Shown here: piece after piece, positions 40,698 to 45,612 of the stretch
How positions within the stretch are numbered: the first letter of the stretch is position 1
Layout: each line of letters begins with the position of its first letter
Virus record (IMG/VR): IMGVR_UViG_3300042907_000047
Span: 1 to 45,612 of that record
Length of the DNA: 45,612 nucleotides
From: a virus
Direction: 5' to 3' (one strand)
Translations under genes and position numbers: made by a program
Notes under the pieces: generated by a model
Told to the model about the DNA's origin: nothing
The model's input: the letters and a program-made list of their open reading frames with translations, nothing else
The model's database searches: none

Positions 40698-40885
40698 CAC
40701 TCGACCTCCTTGAACTCGATGAAGTCATCGGTCTCGGTCACCTTGATAGTGCCTTTGGCGATCTTGACCAACAAGTCGCAGGTCACCATGCGATGATGCT
40801 TTAACTCACCACGCAGATAGCCATAGCCAAGTGAAGCACCGATCGCCCACGCCAATAGAAACAACTCAGCAATACTGAATGTCAT
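40697..40885 (-). CDS. 62-residue membrane protein next to MoxR
   Basis: Residues about 4-25 (SIAELFLLAWAIGASLGYGYLRG) form an N-terminal membrane helix, followed by a basic and then acidic cytosolic tail (ELKHHRMVTCDLLVKIAKG, FIEFKEVE). A GGAGG ribosome site precedes the ATG, and a CCCACG/CGTGGG hairpin lies 22 nt upstream. Together with the 29-residue neighbour it could anchor the MoxR/VWA pair to the membrane; no homologue is known to me. Confidence 0.7.
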   Translation of the reverse strand: MTFSIAELFLLAWAIGASLGYGYLRGELKHHRMVTCDLLVKIAKGTIKVTETDDFIEFKEVE

Positions 40886-40906
40886 AGAACCTCCTGAAGA
40901 TAAGAA

Positions 40907-40922
40907 CCCACGGTGTCGTGGG
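40907..40922 (-). promoter_or_regulatory. CCCACG-N4-CGTGGG leader hairpin
   Basis: A perfect 6-bp stem with a 4-nt loop in the 45-nt gap between MoxR and the 62-residue membrane gene, 22 nt before the latter's ATG. No T-run follows, so it is not a typical terminator; a translational, processing or mRNA-stability role is likelier. Confidence 0.6.
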
Positions 40923-40930
40923 ATTAAGTT

Positions 40931-42046
40931 TTAGAACAACTCGTGGTTGTTCTTCGCCCACTCAGCGATCTTGGCATTGTTGCGAGCCAAGCGGATGGAC
41001 TTCGTATTGCGCATCATCATTGTGAAGAACACGCCTTGTACCTCGGATGAGGGAATACGCTCAACGAACATCATGAACTTAGTCAACTGATCTTGTGTCT
41101 CCAATACATCTACTGCTTGAAACATGATCATCAACTGCGCACTGATGTCGTTAGGCATGGGTATGCTCTCGGGAGACTTGACGATGTCCTTCACATCAAT
41201 CAATGATTTCTCCATTGAGATGAATGCCGCCATATCGCCTGCGAATGACGCACCCACAGTACCAGCCAATGCGACCTTCGTGCCGTTCTCACCAATCGCA
41301 TCACGATTGCGCACGATCACGTCAGCCTTCGCCAACGAACGAGGGGACACGAACGATAAGGAACTCATAGATGGTTTGAAGATGTATGGGTTGTCGTTCT
41401 GATCGCCTGTGGTGTATGACGCCAAGCAACGAGGGAACATAGCCACCGATGCACGAATGACACGAGAGATACCATTCTCTGATGCCCACTGCAACCACTC
41501 AGGCACATTGGGTTTCGCCATGCGCATGATGCAAACACGATTGCCTGCGTGAGCAAGCATGGAGTCACCCACGCCATCGCCTGCATTGTTCGATGTCGCA
41601 AAAACTAGAGACCCACGGGGCAGTGGCTTGTCACCTGCCATTCGCTCAAGAAACAACCTAGTGAAAACTACCTGCAATAGCTTAGGCGACTTCATGAACT
41701 CGTCAGCCAAGATACACTTAGGCTTGGGGTCGTTCAGATTGAACAGGCTTGAGACGTAATACTCAAGGGTCTGAGTCGTGTGGTTGGGGATAGTCATGCC
41801 AATGTCTGACATATCTTTGACAGGGCAGTCGATGTAGATGTAGTCGTACTTGTCGCCTTCGATGCTCATGCCATCGGCAGGGCTACGCCACTTGTCGCCA
41901 TTGTCTTCAGCGATCATAGCCAACAGAGAGGTCTTGCCACAACCTGGTTCTGACTGTATGACAGGTGTGATCTCTGAAGCTATTAGGGGAATGATTCTGC
42001 GCAGTTCGTTGATAGATACTGTCTCGACTGTTTGTACTTTTGCCAT
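40931..42046 (-). CDS. MoxR-like AAA+ ATPase
   Basis: A 371-residue single-domain AAA+ protein. Walker A S-E-P-G-C-G-K-T-S (residues 32-40), Walker B C-I-L-A-D-E (111-116), sensor 1 F-A-T-S-N-N (149-154), and an S-P-R-S-L-A-K-A-D segment in the lid region. The short hexameric MoxR-type core uses ATP to remodel protein complexes, normally with a VWA-domain partner. The partner candidate is 1.4 kb downstream in the same operon. The DUF3150-like gene directly upstream completes the set. No DNA-binding domain is visible, so a replication helicase loader is less likely. Confidence 0.88.
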   Translation of the reverse strand: MAKVQTVETVSINELRRIIPLIASEITPVIQSEPGCGKTSLLAMIAEDNGDKWRSPADGMSIEGDKYDYIYIDCPVKDMSDIGMTIPNHTTQTLEYYVSSLFNLNDPKPKCILADEFMKSPKLLQVVFTRLFLERMAGDKPLPRGSLVFATSNNAGDGVGDSMLAHAGNRVCIMRMAKPNVPEWLQWASENGISRVIRASVAMFPRCLASYTTGDQNDNPYIFKPSMSSLSFVSPRSLAKADVIVRNRDAIGENGTKVALAGTVGASFAGDMAAFISMEKSLIDVKDIVKSPESIPMPNDISAQLMIMFQAVDVLETQDQLTKFMMFVERIPSSEVQGVFFTMMMRNTKSIRLARNNAKIAEWAKNNHELF

Positions 42047-42095
42047 GATGTATTACTTTCTTTACTGAATGGTTACTAGACGGATTAATTATTAC

Positions 42096-43010
42096 TTACA
42101 CACACTTGAACGAACTAAATTTACCGAGGATGTCGTCGATATCCTCCTTCACTGCGTGACGCACCGCATCGGACTCTCGAATGTCCTCTGCCGTTACACC
42201 ACTCAATGCTCTCTCCAACGATGCCCGCGCTTCTTCGAGCTGGGGATCACCGCTAAGATTGAAGCCCTTGAATGTATCGCACATCTCTTTGGCTTTCAAT
42301 ATGGTCGTGTCGTAGATCTTGCGCTTCTTGGTCTTGGTTTCTCCTGTGTTGTCGTCAATGCCAACATCGTCAACGCCACAGCAATGGCTGATCGACTTCA
42401 TAACTTCAATGAACCTTGATTGTTGCTCCACCATCACGTGAGATACTATTTCCTGTGCTTGTTGACTGTATGTAGCAAACAAATCCTCTGCGATGTCTGA
42501 CGCTATGCCACATCTGAAATCTGACATGGGAACTTCTGACACGAAAAGTTGGACACCGAACTTAGATACCAGTTGCTCTTTAGCGGGGTAGTCATTGCGG
42601 TCGAACATATCGCCTTGCTTGAACGCCATGTCCGAGACAATGCTATCGTAGGCAAGGATGAAGTCGCCAAGCAGGGTGTTGAACGCCTGCTGATGTGCGT
42701 GATACTCTTGCTTGAACTTGGGCATATCCACAGACGGCAACAAGTCCTGCGAGTTGTTCCATCTATAAGTCCTGCGCTTGACCCAGTTATAGATAGTCTG
42801 ACGATAGTTGACGATCGCCTTGTGACGTGGGTGATCTGCCAAGAGGTTCTTGACGTAGCGCCCCGCGCTCTTGTCTGCATTCTTTGATGCAGTAACTTCA
42901 TTGCTGATGATTCGGTCTTGCTTCGTCGCTGACCATACGTTGACATCCACGCTCACGAGGACTGCTGATGAGGCAAGGCTGATGAGGTGATCGGGTTTAT
43001 GTAATTCCAT
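42096..43010 (-). CDS. unknown 304-residue protein, possibly DUF3150-like, heading the MoxR operon
   Basis: Started at ATG 43010, which has an AAAGGAGAGAG ribosome site. The protein is helical with a V-D-V-N-V-W-S-A-T-K-Q-D region, N-K-S-A-G-R-Y-V-K-N-L-L-type text (actual KNADKSAGRYVKNLLAD), W-V-K-R-R-T-Y-R-W-N-N, and a coiled region at the end (EDIRESDAVRHAVKEDIDDILGKF). I recall such proteins (DUF3150) next to phage and bacterial MoxR/VWA genes; this cannot be checked here. It lies directly behind a strong promoter/operator and a leader hairpin, so it is the first gene of the unit. Confidence 0.65.
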   Translation of the reverse strand: MELHKPDHLISLASSAVLVSVDVNVWSATKQDRIISNEVTASKNADKSAGRYVKNLLADHPRHKAIVNYRQTIYNWVKRRTYRWNNSQDLLPSVDMPKFKQEYHAHQQAFNTLLGDFILAYDSIVSDMAFKQGDMFDRNDYPAKEQLVSKFGVQLFVSEVPMSDFRCGIASDIAEDLFATYSQQAQEIVSHVMVEQQSRFIEVMKSISHCCGVDDVGIDDNTGETKTKKRKIYDTTILKAKEMCDTFKGFNLSGDPQLEEARASLERALSGVTAEDIRESDAVRHAVKEDIDDILGKFSSFKCV

Positions 43011-43037
43011 AACTCTCTCCTTTGGTTGAAAACAAAT

Positions 43038-43053
43038 CCCACTGATACGTGGG
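43038..43053 (-). promoter_or_regulatory. CCCAC-N6-GTGGG leader hairpin
   Basis: CCCAC at 43038-43042 pairs with GTGGG at 43049-43053 around a 6-nt loop, in the 5' leader between the promoter at 43099-43128 and the ATG at 43010 (28 nt). Read on the - strand the stem is followed by ATTTGTTTTC, so partial termination is possible. Confidence 0.6.
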
Positions 43054-43098
43054 TCTCTAAACAGTGGGGTAGCTGATCTGCTCTCCCCACTAGCTATA

Positions 43099-43128
43099 AG
43101 TATAACACAACTTGACCTTTGAGTCAAG
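43099..43128 (-). promoter_or_regulatory. sigma70-type promoter with CTTGAC palindrome (P1)
   Basis: On the - strand -35 TTGACT (43127-43122), 17-bp spacer, -10 TATACT (43104-43099), followed by TATAG. An 18-bp palindrome CTTGAC-N6-GTCAAG (43111-43128) covers the -35 box and part of the spacer, so a bound protein would block polymerase. It faces the 304-residue gene and the MoxR/VWA operon. Confidence 0.85.
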
Positions 43129-43147
43129 GGTTTTACTCAAGTTTTTT

Positions 43148-43552
43148 CTATGACCAGTCTGTGATGATCTGTCTGCTGACACTCATCCAATCGTATTCGT
43201 AGTCACCATTGAATCGTTCTTCGTTGTCGTTAGCTTCCTCGCCTATGCGTACAAACATCGAACCTATCTTGCAATGAAGTTTTCCCTCACTCACTTGACA
43301 AGACCAATCCTCCGCCTGTTTCACCAACGCCATGTGACTCATCACCTCGGGGTAGTTGTCGTACCACTTCACATCAGTGGCAGTGAAATAGAACGCCTTC
43401 TCCTTATGGTTGATCTCCACCTCCGCTAGTGCGATCTGGCACTTGGGGTTAGCCTTTGCCTCCAGTAAGAATGTATAAAACGATTGCTCGTTGTTCGTGT
43501 CGTGGTCGCTCACGAACCGAATCGTGTATGCCACATCTGATCTATAGCCCAT
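43148..43552 (-). CDS. conserved-type early hypothetical protein
   Basis: A 134-residue acidic protein beginning MGYRSDVAYTIRFVSD, with a strand-helix-strand course (QSFYTFLLEAKANPKCQIALAEVEINHKEKAFYFTATDVKWYDNYPEV) and a C-terminal E-R-F-N-G-D-Y-E-Y-D-W-M-S-V-S-R-Q-I region. The MGYRSDV...Y-D-W signature recurs in small phage and plasmid proteins I recall without a function. It ends just upstream of P1 and overlaps the zinc-ribbon gene by 11 nt. Confidence 0.75.
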   Translation of the reverse strand: MGYRSDVAYTIRFVSDHDTNNEQSFYTFLLEAKANPKCQIALAEVEINHKEKAFYFTATDVKWYDNYPEVMSHMALVKQAEDWSCQVSEGKLHCKIGSMFVRIGEEANDNEERFNGDYEYDWMSVSRQIITDWS

Positions 43553-43760
43553 TGTGGAACCCTCCCTTGTTGTTGATACCCTTGAGATCAGCCATGTCGG
43601 TGATCATCATGTAGTTGCTCTTGTGCATAGGCACGACTGTGCGCACTGCGTCATGTGAGAGTTTCTCCCCACATGGCATACAGTGTTTGTAACCAAGCTT
43701 CCACCTGTCAGTGGCATACTCTTCATCGCAGTTACGGCAATGTGGCTTGTAGCTTTTCAT
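43542..43760 (-). CDS. small zinc-ribbon protein
   Basis: A 72-residue protein with two knuckles: H-C-R-N-C (Cys8, Cys11) and H-C-M-P-C-G (Cys27, Cys30), about 15 residues apart, the spacing of a small treble-clef or ribbon. The C-terminal part (VPMHKSNYMMITDMADLKGINNKGG) is conserved-looking. It may bind DNA, RNA or a protein partner. It overlaps both neighbours by 4-11 nt. Confidence 0.75.
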   Translation of the reverse strand: MKSYKPHCRNCDEEYATDRWKLGYKHCMPCGEKLSHDAVRTVVPMHKSNYMMITDMADLKGINNKGGFHNGL

Positions 43761-43954
43761 GCAACCACCATCCTTTCTTGTATCCAGTAATGACCATATT
43801 GGTCATCTTCCTTGCACTCACGCATAAACGCCTCGGCATCTATCTTGTGAGCAAACAACTCGACCATGTGGACACCTCGTTTATCGGATAGTTTCACCTT
43901 ATCGCTGACACTATCATTTCCCCACAGTATCCATACCATTGGGTAATACTTCAT
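43757..43954 (-). CDS. small hypothetical early protein
   Basis: A 65-residue protein (YPMVWILWGNDSVSDKVKLSDKRGVHMVELFAHKIDAEAFMRECKEDDQYGHYWIQ gives its overall course): a strand, a charged turn, and a helix D-A-E-A-F-M-R-E-C, compatible with a compact alpha-beta fold. No family recognised. It overlaps both neighbours by 4 nt (ATGA coupling). Confidence 0.65.
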   Translation of the reverse strand: MKYYPMVWILWGNDSVSDKVKLSDKRGVHMVELFAHKIDAEAFMRECKEDDQYGHYWIQERMVVA

Positions 43955-44154
43955 TTCAATACTCCTTCATCCATCAGTTCATGCCATGTGGGGAAACGCT
44001 TGTGCGTGTCGTAGAAGTGCCATGGGTCACAGATGAAGCATCCCTCCTCGTAGGTACGGCAACGCTTGGTCTGACTCAGGCGTAGATAGCTGAACGAACC
44101 ATTGGATTGGTACTTGCTCTTGGCTCTACGCTTGCGTATGTCTCTGACTTTCAT
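43951..44154 (-). CDS. small basic Cys-containing early protein
   Basis: A 67-residue protein with a very basic N-terminus (RDIRKRRAKSKYQ) and a Cys/His group C32-x6-C39-x2-C42-D-P-W-H46 that could bind a metal. The end is R-F-P-T-W-H-E-L-M-D-E. A nucleic-acid-binding role would fit, but no family is recognised. It sits 2 nt after the preceding stop. Confidence 0.65.
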   Translation of the reverse strand: MKVRDIRKRRAKSKYQSNGSFSYLRLSQTKRCRTYEEGCFICDPWHFYDTHKRFPTWHELMDEGVLK

Positions 44155-44156
44155 GA

Positions 44157-44405
44157 TTAGTTCTCCTCGTATGAGTGGGTGACTACGCCCATGGTCTTGA
44201 TGCGGTACTTGTTCTCATGTCCCTCGTGCATATCTCCCTGCAAGCAGATGTGCATCTCGTACTCGGCAGTGTCCCGATGGTCATACAACGCCAAGGGTTT
44301 GCCGTTGCACAGAAGCAGGTACATACTGCGCCCCTTTGTCTCCAGTTGTTGTTCTTGCTCAGGCGCGAAGTCGAGCGGTGCGTATTGAACTTTTACTTTT
44401 CCCAT
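44157..44405 (-). CDS. small early hypothetical protein
   Basis: An 82-residue protein with a strand at the start (KVKVQYAPLDFAPEQEQQ), then M-Y-L-L-L-C-N-G-K-P-L-A-L-Y-D-H-R-D-T-A-E-Y-E-M-H-I-C-L and a charged tail. Pattern suggests a small mixed alpha-beta fold. Function unknown. A CCCACG/CGTGGG hairpin lies 21 nt before its ATG and a GGAGATC ribosome site follows. Confidence 0.65.
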   Translation of the reverse strand: MGKVKVQYAPLDFAPEQEQQLETKGRSMYLLLCNGKPLALYDHRDTAEYEMHICLQGDMHEGHENKYRIKTMGVVTHSYEEN

Positions 44406-44425
44406 AATGATCTCCTAGATGATGA

Positions 44426-44441
44426 CCCACGTCTCCGTGGG
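44426..44441 (-). promoter_or_regulatory. CCCACG-N4-CGTGGG leader hairpin
   Basis: A perfect 6-bp stem with a 4-nt loop, between two early genes, 21 nt before the ATG at 44405. No T-run follows on the - strand (TCATCATC), so it is unlikely to be a terminator. Confidence 0.6.
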
Positions 44442-44460
44442 TGCTTAGTTGCAAATGTGA

Positions 44461-44790
44461 TTAGATGATGTCGTAGCCTGTGAGGTACTCAAACGCCTCA
44501 ACCTCTGACATAGCAGAAGTGATCGTCAAGCCCTCATGTTCGTCATCGATGTCGTTGAACTCATCGAAGCCATACTCACGATCAAGGAACTCAAGGTTCT
44601 GTGTGTGGTATGTGTCGACACGGCAGTCAACGGCTAAGTAGTCATCCACGCCATCGTGGGTATTGACATTGCATTGACGGGACTTGGTAAGACGCAAAGT
44701 CTTGCGGACTGAACGAGGCATAGCCTTCATCCAATCTGTTGCCTTCTCTACCTGCTTGTCAGGTAATGCTGTAACAAACGAAACTATCAT
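44461..44790 (-). CDS. first early gene after the right-end promoter
   Basis: A 109-residue protein started at ATG 44790 with an AAGGAGAGATC ribosome site. It begins MIVSFVTALPDKQVEKATDW, has a basic helix (AMPRSVRKTLRLTKSRQC), then a very acidic second half (DREYGFDEFNDIDDEHEGLT). Acidic small early proteins sometimes mimic DNA or inhibit host factors; that is conjecture here. It is the first gene behind P2. Confidence 0.7.
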   Translation of the reverse strand: MIVSFVTALPDKQVEKATDWMKAMPRSVRKTLRLTKSRQCNVNTHDGVDDYLAVDCRVDTYHTQNLEFLDREYGFDEFNDIDDEHEGLTITSAMSEVEAFEYLTGYDII

Positions 44791-44839
44791 GATCTCTCCT
44801 TGTGGTTCCTGCAAAGGACACCGATTGGTGGAAACAAAA

Positions 44840-44855
44840 CCCACGCATGCGTGGG
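44840..44855 (-). promoter_or_regulatory. perfect 16-bp CCCACGCATGCGTGGG leader palindrome
   Basis: CCCACGCATGCGTGGG is a full palindrome, placed between P2 and the ATG at 44790 (50 nt). On the - strand it is preceded by CTAATTAGCTT and followed by TTTTGTTT, so it could also work as an attenuator. The same core recurs at 45391-45406. Confidence 0.65.
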
Positions 44856-44900
44856 AAGCTAATTAGGGTCGCTTGGTATCTACCTCCCGACCCAGACTCC

Positions 44901-44930
44901 AGTATAACATAACTTGACATATGAGTCAAG
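44901..44930 (-). promoter_or_regulatory. sigma70-type promoter with CTTGAC palindrome (P2)
   Basis: On the - strand -35 TTGACT (44929-44924), 17-bp spacer, -10 TATACT (44906-44901). The 18-bp palindrome CTTGACTCATATGTCAAG (44913-44930) covers the -35, as at P1. It drives the leftward early genes from 44790. Confidence 0.88.
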
Positions 44931-44993
44931 CAGTTAATAAAAAAAGTAGTTTTGTACGGCAGTTGGAGGCAGGGAAACTGTGCGCTGAGTTTT

Positions 44994-45327
44994 GTTCTAA
45001 TGTTCTAGTCTGTTCTACTTTTCGTACTATACTTATAGAACGGATTTTGGGGGGTGCGTGTTCTCTAAGTTGTTGTTTTTATTAATTATTTTATAAAAAA
45101 ATATATAGTTGTTCTAATGTTCTACGAAAAATGGGTATATGCCTCCCTTTTTCGATTTTTTTGCTTTTTGCGTTGCATTGGCTGAGAAGGTCTTGATCTC
45201 TGCAGTTTTTACCAAGTTTCCCCATCCTACCCAAAAAACGTAGAACATTAGAACAAAACCTCCGCAACCCGCATGGATCCTCACTTTTCTTGTTCTAACT
45301 ATGCTTTTAAAAGTAGAACATGTTCTA
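44994..45327. repeat. eleven GTTCTA/TAGAAC iteron-like sites
   Basis: GTTCTA starts at 44994, 45002, 45012, 45111, 45119, 45292 and 45322; the reverse TAGAAC starts at 45036, 45241, 45249 and 45314. Three pairs form TGTTCTAATGTTCTA (44993-45007, 45110-45124 and inverted 45241-45255), with starts 8 bp apart. One pair forms the palindrome TAGAACATGTTCTA (45314-45327). Confidence 0.85.
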
Positions 45328-45390
45328 AAAAAACACGGAACAAACCCTGCAACCTATCAGTTCTGAAAACGGTAGGCGATGCAAAGCAAT

Positions 45391-45406
45391 TCCACGCATG
45401 CGTGGG
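45391..45406 (-). promoter_or_regulatory. CCACGCATGCGTGG palindrome in the non-coding region
   Basis: The core CCACGCATGCGTGG (45392-45405) is identical to that at 44840-44855, and CTTAATTAGCAT precedes it on the - strand as CTAATTAGCTT does there. No gene follows within 600 nt, so it may serve as a processing stem or a protein site. Confidence 0.5.
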
Positions 45407-45461
45407 ATGCTAATTAAGAGCCTTGTTCAGCCATGCGCGCCCTCTCGCGCGCGTCGAAAAA

Positions 45462-45480
45462 TAACTGGTCTCAAATTAGC
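45462..45480. repeat. 19-bp leader repeat, copy 2
   Basis: TAACTGGTCTCAAATTAGC, two mismatches from 35300-35318, in the same orientation and again just downstream (in - strand direction) of an intrinsic terminator. Confidence 0.6.
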
Positions 45481-45485
45481 AGGGC

Positions 45486-45522
45486 AAAAAAAAAGCCCAC
45501 ATGGCAAAAACCATGTGGGCTT
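45486..45522 (-). terminator. intrinsic terminator of the partial right-end gene
   Basis: On the - strand AAGCCCACATGG pairs with CCATGTGGGCTT around a short T-rich loop, followed by seven or more T (45486-45494). An 11-12 bp stem plus T-run is a strong Rho-independent terminator, 11 nt after the stop at 45534. Confidence 0.92.
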
Positions 45523-45533
45523 GGGTCACAACA

Positions 45534-45612
45534 TCATTTGTTGTATGTCATCCAAAACGCTTTTACGGCAAGCGCATACTTGGCGCTGTTTGCTGTTGTG
45601 TCACGTTTTGTT
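45534..45612 (-). CDS. C-terminal end of a gene entering from the right
   Basis: The last 25 residues are visible (TKRDTTANSAKYALAVKAFWMTYNK), a basic helical ending, with stop TGA at 45536-45534 followed by a strong terminator. The frame is open to the window edge. The identity cannot be told from so short a piece. Confidence 0.6.
   Translation of the reverse strand, partial: TKRDTTANSAKYALAVKAFWMTYNK

Larger units (their letters stand above)
44931..45533. other. long non-coding region with iterated GTTCTA sites (origin or control region?)
   Basis: No supported gene lies in about 600 bp. The region is AT-rich in parts (45071-45110) and contains, from left to right, the GTTCTA cluster, a CCACGCATGCGTGG palindrome, a GC-rich GCGCG/CGCGC stretch (45435-45453), a 19-bp repeat shared with 35300 and the terminator of the gene entering from the right. 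This combination fits a replication origin or regulatory hub. Confidence 0.6.

Noticed and set aside
39328-40728. longer 466-residue start for the VWA gene
   Set aside because: The extra 39 residues read through the two membrane microgenes and lack a ribosome site; the ATG-ATG at 40611 has one.
42503-42946. 147-residue frame within the 304-residue gene
   Set aside because: Ser/Arg/Thr-rich shadow of the real gene in another frame of the same strand.
45028-45033. TATACT as a + strand -10 box
   Set aside because: No suitable -35 at 16-18 bp upstream and no + strand gene follows.
45131-45196. 21-residue hydrophobic frame on the + strand in the right non-coding region
   Set aside because: No ribosome site, isolated from any + strand gene, and lies in the iteron-rich region.
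1-45612. tRNA genes, integrase, toxin-antitoxin or transposon
   Set aside because: Looked for cloverleaf-like text, recombinase and transposase motifs and terminal repeats by eye; none seen.

Overview
This window is most simply read as part of a tailed double-stranded DNA phage genome, probably podovirus-like. There is a block of virion and lysis genes on the + strand (1-25001) and a block of replication and small unknown genes on the - strand (24998-45612). No terminase, portal, capsid, integrase, tRNA, CRISPR array or insertion sequence was seen, so the head and packaging genes and one genome arm lie outside. The podovirus reading rests on no recognisable tape measure, a GNAT-like small virion protein, and a 2360-residue polyvalent protein of ejection-protein type. 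The organism is not named by the sequence. The style (clean Shine-Dalgarno sites, sigma70-like promoters) fits a phage of a Gram-negative bacterium. A freshwater betaproteobacterial host would be a guess.

Left arm. After the end of a truncated gene come two paralogous small virion proteins (168-590, 804-1280), a 14-copy repeat protein (1313-2311) and a receptor-binding block (2321-8058). That block holds several fibre-like proteins that share modules, one of which ends in a peptidase S74 auto-chaperone. A lysis cassette follows (8070-9564): a 30-residue membrane peptide, a membrane-anchored beta-rich protein, a three-helix holin candidate and a GH24 lysozyme. Next are a large probable tail structural protein, a cupin, and four probable internal or ejection proteins (12451-25001), the last with an HEIVH zincin motif and a C-terminal region like LPD38.

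Right arm. The two transcription units collide at a shared TTAA (24998-25001), where both stop codons overlap. On the - strand, reading leftward from 45612, are: a partial gene and its terminator; about 690 bp of non-coding DNA with eleven copies of the hexamer GTTCTA; then several small early-type genes. A MoxR-like AAA+ ATPase follows, with a VWA/metallopeptidase-like partner, two tiny membrane proteins between them and a possible DUF3150-like gene upstream. Then come two sizeable unknown proteins, VRR-NUC, an HTH-DUF3310 protein, family A DNA polymerase, a Cas4-like Fe-S nuclease, an HNH-like protein, an SNF2-type helicase, a candidate ssDNA-binding protein, an HTH protein and a primase-helicase. 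Together these make a self-contained replication and recombination module.

Regulation visible in the sequence: two near-consensus sigma70 promoters (43099-43128, 44901-44930) carry the same CTTGAC-N6-GTCAAG palindrome over the -35 box. At least five genes are preceded, 21-50 nt upstream of the start, by a CCCACG-N4-CGTGGG-type hairpin. Clear intrinsic terminators lie at 35364-35390 and 45486-45522. The most interesting systems to follow up are the MoxR/VWA locus with its membrane microproteins, the GTTCTA iteron-like region, and the hairpin-leader and operator network.
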